Translations under genes and position numbers: made by a program
In this document: piece by piece, positions 33,070-41,454 of the stretch
How the letters are laid out: the number at the start of each line of letters is the position of its first letter
How positions within the stretch are numbered: the first letter of the stretch is position 1
The notes under the pieces: model-generated
Database searches by the model: none
Seen by the model: the letters and a program-made list of their open reading frames with translations, nothing else
Told to the model about the DNA's origin: nothing
NCBI GenBank assembly: GCA_027307045.1
Contig: DAHUXR010000029.1
Location: forward strand, 1 to 47,684
Length of the DNA stretch: 47,684 nt
Direction of reading: 5' to 3'
Origin: Acidobacteriaceae bacterium
Lineage (GTDB): Bacteria; Acidobacteriota; Terriglobia; Terriglobales; Acidobacteriaceae

Positions 33070-33993
33070 ATGATGGAAAAGCAACGCGTTAATACCGACG
33101 CTGAATGCCCGGTATGTCACACCCTGATTCGTTCCTCAATGCATTCATCTCTTTGCACAGGTAACGAGATCGTGGAGGTGACTCCTCCTGAGCGCCGCAA
33201 ACGACAGCTACGTTGCGGACACGAAGAAGTGGATCCCTCGGCATTTCCTCTGGTGTCTGCAGCCCATGAATTTAAAACTCCGCTGGTGGTTATGCTTGGC
33301 TACGCAGACCTTTTGTTGAACGGTCATCTGGGCGCGATCAACCAGCGACAGAAACAGGTGCTGGGAGAAATACAGGAAGGCGCGCAGCGCCTGCAAAAAC
33401 TGATTCAGGACCTGTTGTTGCTTCAGGAACTCAAAGCAGGCCGGGGCATTGTCCAGAATCTTGAATCCACCAGCGTTGACGAAAGTGTCAGCGAGATTTT
33501 CAACTACTGGGCTCCCACGGCCACGCAGAAGCGTATCCGGTACCAATTCAATCCATCGGAAGGCAACGAAAGAGTCCGTGTGGAGCCGCTTAAGCTGCAG
33601 CATATTGTTTCCAATCTGATTGAAAATGCTTTGAAGCATACGCCCGCGCAAGGATTGGTGACTGTCAGCGTGACACCCTGTTTCTGGGAGAGGCGGAAAG
33701 CCCAGAGCGAATTTTTGTTCAATATGGAACGGAAAGAAAGCCGCAAGGTGGAGAATGCGGTTCGCATCGACGTAAGTGATACCGGACGCGGGATCGCGGC
33801 CGAGCATCACGACGAAATCTTTGAAGACTTCATACAGTTGCCGGGAGGCTCCGCTCGCGGCACCGGGTTAGGACTGGCCATAGCCCGGCGCCTGGTGGAA
33901 GCCCACGGCGGAGTCATATGGGTCGAAAGTGAAGTCGGCAAAGGAAGCAAGTTTTCATTGTTGTTGTCCCAGGCCAAACAGGAGGCCAATTGA
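33070..33993 (+). CDS. Soluble histidine kinase with a cysteine-rich N-terminus
   Basis: This 307-residue kinase has no membrane segment. HisKA contains AAHEFKTPLVVML with phospho-accepting His66, and the HATPase domain has the N box HIVSNLIENALKHTP, the G1 box DTGRGIA and the G2 box RGTGLGLAIARRLVEAHGG. The first 50 residues carry Cys13, Cys16, Cys29 and Cys49 (ECPVCHTL; SSLC; RCGHE), which could bind zinc or sense redox state. Its stop overlaps the start of the response regulator, so they are a pair. In other XrtA systems the EPS regulators are PrsK and PrsR; this kinase is shorter than PrsK and lacks its membrane and GAF parts. ATGs at 33070 and 33073 are both possible. Confidence 0.9.
   Translation: MMEKQRVNTDAECPVCHTLIRSSMHSSLCTGNEIVEVTPPERRKRQLRCGHEEVDPSAFPLVSAAHEFKTPLVVMLGYADLLLNGHLGAINQRQKQVLGEIQEGAQRLQKLIQDLLLLQELKAGRGIVQNLESTSVDESVSEIFNYWAPTATQKRIRYQFNPSEGNERVRVEPLKLQHIVSNLIENALKHTPAQGLVTVSVTPCFWERRKAQSEFLFNMERKESRKVENAVRIDVSDTGRGIAAEHHDEIFEDFIQLPGGSARGTGLGLAIARRLVEAHGGVIWVESEVGKGSKFSLLLSQAKQEAN
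33980..33985 (+). promoter_or_regulatory. Ribosome binding site that fixes the TTG start of the response regulator
   Basis: AGGAGG lies four bases before the TTG at 33990. The receiver domain begins at once after it (SAPNILLVDDEP), and the TTG overlaps the kinase stop, so TTG is well supported as the start and translation is probably coupled. Confidence 0.75.
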
Positions 33994-35417
33994 GCGCGCC
34001 AAATATACTACTCGTCGACGATGAACCGAGTGTTCTTCGTTACACCAAGACTCTGCTCGAAATTGAAAATTACAATGTGGAGACCGCAGGCAGCGGTGAA
34101 GAGGCATTGCAGCGCATGACCCGGGGACCTGCTCCCAATTTGATCATTCTCGACATGGTGATGCCGGGCATGGACGGCCTGCAGACGCTGGAAAACTGCA
34201 AGAAACTTCATCCCGAACAAAAAGTTGTGATGATCTCCTGCGTGAATGACACCAACCGCGTGGTACAGGCGATTAAGCTGGGAGCGTCCGATTACGTGAC
34301 GAAGCCTTTTTTGTCGCAGCAGTTTCAGGGAGCGATTCGCAAGGCCCTGAATCCGGCCGTTTTGAATCGCATGCAGACTGCTGCTCCGGTAAAAGGCTCA
34401 GAGCTGGTTGACGATCTGGACGATGATTTGTTTTTTCTGGCCGCAAGTCCAGCCATGAAGCAAATTCGAGCGCAGGCTGCGCTGATCGCCAAGGTGAACG
34501 TGCCCGTCCTTCTTCTGGGCGAGAGCGGCGTAGGCAAGGAAATTCTGGCGCGACTGATTCACAAAATGTCTATTCGGGCCCATCGTCCCATGGCAAAAGT
34601 TAATTGCGCCGCGTTGCCGGCGGACCTGCTGGAAAGCGAGCTTTTTGGTTATGAAGCGGGAGCTTTTACCGGAGCAAACAAGTCCAAGCCGGGTAAGTTT
34701 GAGATGGCGCACAAAGGCACGATCCTTCTGGATGAAATCGGAGAAATGAGCGCGCCGTTGCAAGCCAAGCTGCTGCACGTTCTCCAGGACGGCACGTTCT
34801 CGCGTCTGGGCGGCCGCGCCAATGTTACGGTTGACGCGCGCGTTCTGGCCGCTACGAATATTGACGTGAAGAAAGCCATTGCCGAGCGCAGGCTGCGCGA
34901 AGATCTTTACTATCGCCTGAACGCTTTTACCGTTACTGTTCCGCCGTTGCGCGAGCGGCGTGAAGAAATTCCGATCCTGCTGCGCTATTACATGAATAAC
35001 TTTGCCCGCCAGTTTGGGAAGAATGCTTTGCCAATCTCCGACAAACTGGTGCAGGAATGCATGCGCTACGCCTGGCCCGGTAATCTGCGCGAGTTGGGCA
35101 ATTTTGTAAAGCGCTATCTGGTGCTGGAAGACGAAAACCAGGTGGTGGATGAGTTGCACATCAAGAGCAAGGATGGAAGCATGGAAGATGGCGCTTCATC
35201 ATCCGGACACGGCGGGTTGAAAGCTTTGGTCCGCAGCTTGAAAGACGATGCGGAAGCCAGGGAAATCCAACGCGCGCTGGACGATTCTAACTGGAACCGC
35301 AAAGTGGCCGCGGCGGATTTGAATATCAGCTATAAGGCGTTGTTATATAAGATTAAGCAGCATGGCTTATCGCCGGCGGGAAGCCGCGAATTCGGCCTGC
35401 GCGCAAAAGCCAACTAA
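33990..35417 (+). CDS. Sigma54-dependent response regulator (NtrC family, PrsR-like)
   Basis: This 475-residue protein has a receiver domain (1-120) with Asp10, Asp11, the phosphorylation site Asp55, Ser83 and Lys105. The AAA+ domain (about 150-385) has Walker A GESGVGKE (177-184), GAFTGA (224-229), Walker B GTILLDEIGE and YAWPGNLREL. A Fis-type helix-turn-helix lies at about 432-460 (NWNRKVAAADLNISYKALLY). The start TTG has AGGAGG upstream and overlaps the kinase stop. Its recognition helix differs from that of the activator at 1831 by only a few residues, so both may bind the same palindrome. It is the probable activator of the EPS promoters, under control of the kinase at 33070. Confidence 0.93.
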   Translation: MSAPNILLVDDEPSVLRYTKTLLEIENYNVETAGSGEEALQRMTRGPAPNLIILDMVMPGMDGLQTLENCKKLHPEQKVVMISCVNDTNRVVQAIKLGASDYVTKPFLSQQFQGAIRKALNPAVLNRMQTAAPVKGSELVDDLDDDLFFLAASPAMKQIRAQAALIAKVNVPVLLLGESGVGKEILARLIHKMSIRAHRPMAKVNCAALPADLLESELFGYEAGAFTGANKSKPGKFEMAHKGTILLDEIGEMSAPLQAKLLHVLQDGTFSRLGGRANVTVDARVLAATNIDVKKAIAERRLREDLYYRLNAFTVTVPPLRERREEIPILLRYYMNNFARQFGKNALPISDKLVQECMRYAWPGNLRELGNFVKRYLVLEDENQVVDELHIKSKDGSMEDGASSSGHGGLKALVRSLKDDAEAREIQRALDDSNWNRKVAAADLNISYKALLYKIKQHGLSPAGSREFGLRAKAN

Positions 35418-35475
35418 GAAAGAATTTCTGGTCAACACAGCTTATGGCTGCGGCTGACGCGAGGTCCATACATCG

Positions 35476-36456
35476 ATGGCGAAGTATCTTGTTACCGGTA
35501 TTGCGGGATTTATTGGCTCTTCAATCGGGCATGAGTTGGTCCGCCGTGGAGAAACGGTTAGAGGTCTGGATGATTTTTCCACGGGCAAGTGGCAGAACAT
35601 CGCTGATATTGAGAATGACATCGATTTTCGTCAAGTAAGCCTGCTGGATAAGGCAGGAATGGCTTCAGCCTGTGACGGAATTGACTATGTCATCCACCAG
35701 GCAGCGCTGCCTTCAGTGCCAAAGTCAGTGGTTGAACCTGAGTTGACGCACGCGGTGAACGTAAACGGCACGCTGAATCTTCTGCTTGCCGCGCGAGATG
35801 CCGGTGTAAAGCGTGTAGTGTATGCGGCTTCTTCTTCGGCTTACGGTGAAAGCGAAGTTTTGCCCAAAAGGGAAGACATGCTTCCCCGGCCTATCTCGCC
35901 TTACGCAGTACAGAAACTCACCGGCGAATATTATCTGCAGACATTCTCAAAAGTTTATGGACTGGAAACCGTGAGCCTGCGCTACTTCAATATTTTTGGT
36001 CCGCGGCAGGATGCTAACTCACAATATTCCGGCGTGCTGGCCAAGTTCATTACCCAGATGCAACTGGGTGAGTCGCCCACGATCTTTGGCGATGGCGAGC
36101 AGAGTCGCGATTTTACTTTTGTGGCCAATGCTGTCCAGGCCAATTTGAAGGCTTGCGTCGCGCCGGCAGAACAAGTATCAGGCCGCGTTTTCAACATCGC
36201 CACAGGCACACGATTTTCACTCAATCAAATATTCGAAATGCTGGGCAGAATTACTGGCTTCAATGGTCCTGCCAAATATGCGGAGCCGCGCACCGGCGAT
36301 GTGAAACATTCACTGGCCGACATCACGCTGGCGCAAAAGCACCTGGGTTATTCCGCGGATGTAGGCTTTGAAGAAGGGCTCCGGCGCACGGTGGCGTGGT
36401 ATGAGGAACAACGCGCGATCAAGCCCCGCTCCGGCGTTCTCGCCGGGCACCGCTAA
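35476..36456 (+). CDS. NAD-dependent nucleotide-sugar epimerase (extended SDR)
   Basis: This 326-residue enzyme has the NAD-binding GxxGxxG (VTGIAGFIGSSIGHELVR), the catalytic Ser (AASSSAYGE) and YxxxK (SPYAVQK), and the SLRYFNIFGPRQD and GDGEQSRDFTFV motifs of the UDP-glucose and UDP-N-acetylglucosamine 4-epimerase group (GalE/WbpP/WbgU-like). It would supply an epimerised or N-acetylated sugar donor for the EPS. It is cytoplasmic. It follows the response regulator by 58 bp and may be read with it. Exact substrate specificity cannot be assigned. Confidence 0.88.
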   Translation: MAKYLVTGIAGFIGSSIGHELVRRGETVRGLDDFSTGKWQNIADIENDIDFRQVSLLDKAGMASACDGIDYVIHQAALPSVPKSVVEPELTHAVNVNGTLNLLLAARDAGVKRVVYAASSSAYGESEVLPKREDMLPRPISPYAVQKLTGEYYLQTFSKVYGLETVSLRYFNIFGPRQDANSQYSGVLAKFITQMQLGESPTIFGDGEQSRDFTFVANAVQANLKACVAPAEQVSGRVFNIATGTRFSLNQIFEMLGRITGFNGPAKYAEPRTGDVKHSLADITLAQKHLGYSADVGFEEGLRRTVAWYEEQRAIKPRSGVLAGHR

Positions 36457-36484
36457 CTTAAAAGCTGACGATCGTTGGTATTCG

Positions 36485-37042
36485 CTATTCGCCGGTGGAA
36501 CCGCTGTGTGATGCGATTTTTCGTGTCGCCCATTCCGGCGCATCACTCTCATCTCCTCCTACATAGCGCAGAAAGTGCGGCCTGCCTCGTCTCTGCCAAT
36601 AATGTGATTGGTACGATGAAACTTTCACTCCAGAGCGCAAAGCGCTCAAGAACGTTGTCTCCTCCGGGTCGACAACAATCCCCACATGACCGCGCCACAC
36701 AATCATGTCGCCGGGCCTGGGATGAGTCACTCGCTTGAACCCTTCCATCCCGTCGTAAAGAGTCCGGGACGGCGCATATCCGTAATACATTCCAGCTTGC
36801 TTATATAGGTACTGCACAAAGTGAGAGCAATCCAGCTCGGTTTCACGAATCTGCTGGCCTATCAGCAAAAGTAGATTCTTTGCGTCAGGCGGTTTCTGCG
36901 GAAGGTCGGGGCCGTCCAGATTGCTGGAAAACTTAGTTAATGCGGGCCTGATTCCTTCTTGCGCCGTCGCCACTTTGGCCGTCTCGCAGAGCATGAGCGA
37001 GAGAAACAGAAACAAGGCCGCTGGTGTTAGCAATCGACGCAT
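36485..37042 (-). CDS. Secreted NlpC/P60-like cysteine peptidase or amidase
   Basis: This 185-residue protein has a signal peptide (about 1-27, ending ATAQ). The NlpC/P60 core has the nucleophile Cys72 in ETELDCSHFVQYLYKQAG and the catalytic His119 in PGDMIVWRGHVGIVVD; the third polar residue probably lies in the following strand. These enzymes cut peptidoglycan peptides or related amide bonds in the periplasm. It converges on the epimerase gene, 28 bp away. A 6-bp inverted repeat (GTGCCG-N6-CGGCAC, 37047-37064) lies just before the start and could be an operator. Confidence 0.8.
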   Translation of the reverse strand: MRRLLTPAALFLFLSLMLCETAKVATAQEGIRPALTKFSSNLDGPDLPQKPPDAKNLLLLIGQQIRETELDCSHFVQYLYKQAGMYYGYAPSRTLYDGMEGFKRVTHPRPGDMIVWRGHVGIVVDPEETTFLSALRSGVKVSSYQSHYWQRRGRPHFLRYVGGDESDAPEWATRKIASHSGSTGE

Positions 37043-37157
37043 AGGCGTGCCGGATCAGCGGCACACTTATTTCGATGCGAGCTTTATGCAATCCAGAGCT
37101 GGATTTCTTGCATGCCTGCATTTTTCGTGCCGATGCAATCAATCGGGCCCAGGATGG

Positions 37158-38687
37158 CTACGATTCTTTCAGCTTTGAGATTCCACGATACGCTTCATCA
37201 AATTCCGCTTTCAAAAATTCGTTCGGGCAAGCGATCCCGGAAACCACCTGTCGTGCCCATTCAAAGTACTGCAGCTTTCTTTCCCGGCTCCAGCCCACGG
37301 GCGGGCTTGAGATGATGGCACGGAGGTTTGAAATCTTATCGGCCAATTTAAGGGTTTGCGCGCGTGGAGATTTATCCGGAGTATGCTCCACCTGCAGCTT
37401 TTTCCTAATTTCTTTCGGCAGCGATTTATCGTCCGTTACCTCCGCCACCAAAGCGGCAACGTCTTTGCCAAACTGCTGTTCCAATTCCTGCAACGTGACG
37501 CCCGTGTCTTCCACTGTGTCATGCAGAAAAGCCGCCATCATCAACTCCACATCCAGTTCAGGACTAGTGGCGGCAATCAACTCAGCAACTTCCAGCAGAT
37601 GATTGAAGTAAGGCTCACCATTTTCGCCTTTCCGTTTTTGCTGGGCATGTTTTTCCGCGGCAAAACGGGCCGCCGCTAAAATGCTTTGAACAGGGCCGGC
37701 ACATCCCTGGTCCTCTTTAGCCACGGCCTTGTGTTGCTCGGCAGCGCTGCGGTCGGACCTTGCAACAACTTGAGCCAGCCAGCCGATTACATCATCAGTC
37801 ACCTCATCGCGGTTCGTCTCATTAAATAGTTCATGGCGCGCGTTTGGATAGAACTTGTGCGTCAAATTCATAAGCCCCGCGGCACGATATTCCGCCATCC
37901 ACGGCTTCAACTGCCGAGCGTTGCCGCTCACCGGATCGCGCTCGCCGGCAATCAGATACACAGGCAATGCCTTTGGCACACGATTTCGGTGGGCCTTGCC
38001 GGAGACTGCGGCCCATCCGTCCAGCAGGTCAATCCAGAGTTGCACGGTCGCGGAAAATCCGCACAGCGGATCGGCAACATATTTATCCACCTCGTCCGGA
38101 TCTCGCGACAGCCAATCGAACGCCGTTCTTGCCGGCGCAAATTGCTTGTTAAAGGCATCAAAGGTGAGCGACTGCACCAGCTTGCTCTTGCCCCGCGGTC
38201 CCAGCCGCACGCGCTCCGCCCAGGTAACAGCGCCGCCGATCTTGGCCAGGAATGCAGGCTTTCCATTGGCGCCTGAAAGCACAACTCCCGCCAGCGCGTC
38301 GCCATGGTCTCCCATAAACTGCTCCGCCAGGGTTGATCCCATGGAATGCCCCAGCAGAACAATCGGCAGTCCAGGATGTTTCACGGCAACATGCCGATTG
38401 AGCTGCCACATATCGTTCACACATTTTCGCCAGCCGTCGCGCTCCGCAAAAAAGCCCAGATCGTCCGCTGATTTCACCGTTCGCCCGTGTCCGCGATGAT
38501 CATTGGCATATACCGCGTAGCTTGCGGAGGTAAGAGCGTCCGCCAGTCGCGCATAACGTCCCGCATGCTCCGCCAGGCCATGCGCTATCTGGACCACCGC
38601 CTTCGGCTGCTCCGCCGGAAGCCAGCAGTAGACAAACAGATCAATGCCGTCTGGAGTGGTCAGCGTGAAATTAGGAGTCTGGCTCAT
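37158..38687 (-). CDS. Fusion of a monoglyceride-lipase-like hydrolase with a MESH1-type alarmone hydrolase
   Basis: This is one uninterrupted frame of 509 codons from the ATG at 38687, which has AAAGG six bases upstream; an ATG at 38705 is less likely. The N-terminal half is an alpha/beta hydrolase of the serine aminopeptidase/monoacylglycerol lipase group: GHSMG with Ser115, Asp251 (AGERDP) and His285 (NARHELF). From about residue 335 there is an HD domain like the (p)ppGpp hydrolase of SpoT and MESH1: FAAEKHAQQKRK, PYFNHLLEVAEL, FLHDTVEDTG (His389-Asp390) and LKLADKISNLRAI (Asp450). There is no synthetase domain. Fusion of the two is unusual to my knowledge. No signal peptide, so it is cytoplasmic. 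Confidence 0.87.
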   Translation of the reverse strand: MSQTPNFTLTTPDGIDLFVYCWLPAEQPKAVVQIAHGLAEHAGRYARLADALTSASYAVYANDHRGHGRTVKSADDLGFFAERDGWRKCVNDMWQLNRHVAVKHPGLPIVLLGHSMGSTLAEQFMGDHGDALAGVVLSGANGKPAFLAKIGGAVTWAERVRLGPRGKSKLVQSLTFDAFNKQFAPARTAFDWLSRDPDEVDKYVADPLCGFSATVQLWIDLLDGWAAVSGKAHRNRVPKALPVYLIAGERDPVSGNARQLKPWMAEYRAAGLMNLTHKFYPNARHELFNETNRDEVTDDVIGWLAQVVARSDRSAAEQHKAVAKEDQGCAGPVQSILAAARFAAEKHAQQKRKGENGEPYFNHLLEVAELIAATSPELDVELMMAAFLHDTVEDTGVTLQELEQQFGKDVAALVAEVTDDKSLPKEIRKKLQVEHTPDKSPRAQTLKLADKISNLRAIISSPPVGWSRERKLQYFEWARQVVSGIACPNEFLKAEFDEAYRGISKLKES

Positions 38688-38931
38688 CGTAGGCCTTTCT
38701 ATCATGAATGCTGCGCCATGATAAAGGTTCGGCGGCCCACTTGCTGGCGGATTCTCCGCAGCCCCCGTTCAGCCGTCGCTCTCCCTGCGCAGCAGTTGTA
38801 CTGCAATCTTGTGCCATGCTCAAGCGCGGCCTGGTTGGATTCGCCGGAATAGTGGCGATGGAGCAGTTACCGGCATTACACCCTGAGGAAGACGGCCCAG
38901 TGAAGATAGAAGGTTAACAATACCCACGCAT
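38688..38931. other. Short intergenic stretch with no gene
   Basis: I see no coding region, promoter or structure here that I can support. A near match to a sigma54 site at 38802-38816 has the wrong spacing. Confidence 0.4.
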
Positions 38932-40478
38932 TATAAAAGGGCGCCCCTTTCCAAGTAGTCTTGGTGTGCTTAAGCGCCAACGACGAAAGGAAGGAACACC
39001 CTCATGAGCAAGCTTTAAATATATTGGGCTGGATGTGCACCAGGCAAGCATCTCCGTGGCGGTTCTAGATGAGAGCGGCAAGCTGGTGATGCAATCGGTC
39101 GTGGCAACGCGAGCCGCCGCGATCCTGGAGTTGCTGGAAGGGTTGCGGGGCACGTTGCACATAACCTTCGAAGAAGGAACCTACTCAGCATGGCTCCACG
39201 ATTTGCTGGTGCAGCGAGTCAGCCAAGTGGTGGTGTGCAATCCGCGGAAGAATGCGCTGCTGAAAGCTGGCAACAAAAGCGATCGGATCGATGCCTTGAA
39301 GCTGGCCGAACTGTTGCGCGGAGGAATGTTGTCACCGGTCTATCACGGGGAGAACAGCACCAGGACACTGCAAGAGCTGGGACGCAGCTACAGGACGGTT
39401 ACCGGCGACGCCGTGCGAGTGATGAGCCGGCTGAAGGCGATCTATCGCAGTCAGGCGATTGCTTACGGCGGCAAGAAGCTCTATACACAACGCCATCGCC
39501 AGGAGTGGCTCAAGCAACTGAAGCAGCCCGGGCTGCTGCGTCGCGCCGAGAGGCTGTATGAGGAGTTGGATCTTCTGCAGCAGCTACGCCGGCAGACCAG
39601 GCAAGAGCTGATGGTGGAGAGCCAGAAGCATCCCGTCTGCGAGAGGCTGCGCACCATCCCTTACCTGGGTCCGGTCCGCGCGGCCGTGCTGGCGGCGCGA
39701 GTGCAGACGCCGCATCGTTTTCGCAGCAAGCGACAGTTCTGGGCCTATTGTGGGCTGGGACTGGAGACGCGCAGCAGCGCCGATTACCAGCAGATCGAAG
39801 GGCGACTGAAACGCTCACGCAAGAAGGTGCTGATCCGCGGATTAAATGTGGACCACAATCATGATCTGAAAAACGTCTTCAAAGGCGCGGCCATGAGCGC
39901 CAGTATTTTCCCCGGCCCCTTGCAGGAGTTTTACCAGGAGCGACTCAACAGCGGTATCAAACCAGAGATGGCGCGGCTGACGCTGGCGCGCAAGATCGCC
40001 GCCATCGCTCTAACGATTTGGAAGAAAGGAGAGAGCTTCGACCCAAGCAAACTGAAAGCACAAGCAGCTTGAGCGCCGAACCAGTGCAGCCATTGCGGGT
40101 CACAGATGCCTGCGGTCGCCACGCCGGTGAAGCGCTCGGGTTCGAGGGTGAGTATCCACGAAAGGGTTAGGCTCAAGCCAAGTCTCACTACCCACCCTAT
40201 GCCCCCTCGGACAACCCAAGAAAGCTGTAAGGCCTGGCCTTGAGCCAGAAGTCTCAGATAGAACCATGGTTGGCAAACCGACCACGCATTCTGCTTGTTG
40301 GCGTTTCAGAACGGTAAGGCAGCTCGACGCAAAGCATTTGAACCCGAACAACACATCATCGGCCGTGCTGAAGATGCGCGCATGCGAACGCTCACTCTGG
40401 CGAAAGGGGCTGAATGACGAGAATCTGCTCTCCCCTCCGTCTCAGGGGAAAAATATTCTCTTGACATTCCCTTTTATA
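38932..40478 (+). mobile_element. IS110-family insertion sequence, probable extent
   Basis: An IS110-type transposase frame (39035-40072) is flanked by non-coding arms. A 10-bp inverted pair, TATAAAAGGG at 38932-38941 and CCCTTTTATA at 40469-40478, encloses about 1.55 kb, within the normal size of this family. Classical IS110 members lack inverted ends, while the IS1111 group has short subterminal ones, so the boundaries are tentative. The 3' arm of about 400 bases is long and non-coding and could hold the bridge RNA known from this family. Confidence 0.55.
39004..40072 (+). pseudogene. IS110-family transposase with an out-of-frame start
   Basis: The body is a typical IS110 transposase (DEDD domain, then Transposase_20 region: RLRTIPYLGPVRAAVLAARV; RQFWAYCGLGLETRS). 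The natural start would be ATG at 39004 (Met-Ser-Lys-Leu), but this frame stops at once at TAA 39016-39018. The rest of the family N-terminus (KYIGLDVHQASISV) continues in the +1 frame. The first in-frame start codon after that is GTG 39035, which lies one codon after the conserved first catalytic Asp (GAT 39032-39034). One extra T would explain this; a +1 shift at CTT TAA would also restore the family N-terminus. So the gene is either dead or read by frameshifting. Confidence 0.8.
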
Positions 40479-40816
40479 GAACCCTTTGCGTCCGCAGTCT
40501 GATGTGTCATTCCACACTGGTCTCAACGACGCAAAGGATGGAGCAGCCACAATACGGTGAAGGAAAGAAACAACTAACCCGACGACCAACGGATCCAGGC
40601 TGCACCTCTCTCTTGGCTCTCAGTTTCTTGTCAGATGAAAAGAGTATCTCCAGAGTGAATCAATGGGCGATCAGGTGAAGATGGTTCGGCATCATAATAA
40701 ACTCACGCGGCGGGTAAGCCGAGGATCTTCTTAGTTATTGCAGGTGTGTACCTGTATCTTCCAAAACCGCTGCATGAATGTGAAGATTTTTACATAACAT
40801 TAATATTGTTTCTATC
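40073..40816. other. 3' arm of the IS element and following non-coding DNA
   Basis: No gene is supported. Up to 40478 this is probably part of the insertion sequence and may fold (GAACCAGTGCAGCC...; several GC-rich inverted segments); a bridge RNA could lie here. From 40479 to about 40816 I see nothing I can name. Confidence 0.4.
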
Positions 40817-40942
40817 GTGCTCAAGAGTACAGGCACTGTTGCGCAAAAATTTTATTTCGAACCGTCCCTGGCATCGGTTAAACTAAATGTTCCAGAGTTG
40901 ATCTTATTCTTGGCACTGTTATATCATGAACGAGAATTTTTG

Positions 40943-41281
40943 ATGTTTCCAGCAACGCGAACCCGAAAATCCATCGCTGAACACATTTTTGTGATCGCCA
41001 TTGTGATTTGCCTGTTCACGTTCGCCATATATCTCAAGGCTGGATCCGACTATCCCGGGAATAACTCTCCTTCTCAGACCAGGATTTGGGCTGATCCCAA
41101 TCAAAGGCCTGAAACCCACACTAAGATCGCTCCTTTAACTCTGGTTCTTTTGCCGTCTCTGGTGCTGCTTGTTCGCCGGAGGGAAGAGCCCCGGTCCTTC
41201 AGCAAACTTCCTGATCCTCCCTGCGAAGAGTTGTTCTTCCGATCCGAGCATTGGTTCCGCCCTCCCCCGGCAACAGCCTAA
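40943..41281 (+). CDS. Small unknown membrane protein
   Basis: The frame is open from 40817, but the ATG at 40943 gives a more natural protein of 112 residues: a short basic N-terminus (MFPATRTRKSIAEH), a membrane helix (IFVIAIVICLFTFAIYL), a polar loop, a second hydrophobic stretch (LTLVLLPSLVLLVRRR) and a hydrophilic tail. The ribosome site is weak. I do not recognise a family. It lies between the IS element and the efflux operon. Confidence 0.4.
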   Translation: MFPATRTRKSIAEHIFVIAIVICLFTFAIYLKAGSDYPGNNSPSQTRIWADPNQRPETHTKIAPLTLVLLPSLVLLVRRREEPRSFSKLPDPPCEELFFRSEHWFRPPPATA

Positions 41282-41454
41282 ACCCGCCCATTGCGGCGTG
41301 TTTCCAGGGTTTCCGAGGGGTCTTTCTGGGGTGGTGCGATGGCTTTCAAAAGCAATGTTGCGCTCTGCTATCGGTTGAGGCCTAATAGTGTGTTTTCAAG
41401 GGTAAGTGTTTGTTTTCGGGCCATTCGTTGCCCAATCGAAAGTGAGAAAAACCA

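Noticed and set aside
38802..38816. TGCAATCTTGTGCCA as a reverse sigma54 promoter for the lipase fusion gene
   Set aside because: The spacing between the two elements is one base too short, which sigma54 does not tolerate well.
41338..41356. TGGCTTTCAAAAGCA before the efflux operon as a sigma54 promoter
   Set aside because: The spacing is one base short, and the efflux genes do not belong to the EPS set.
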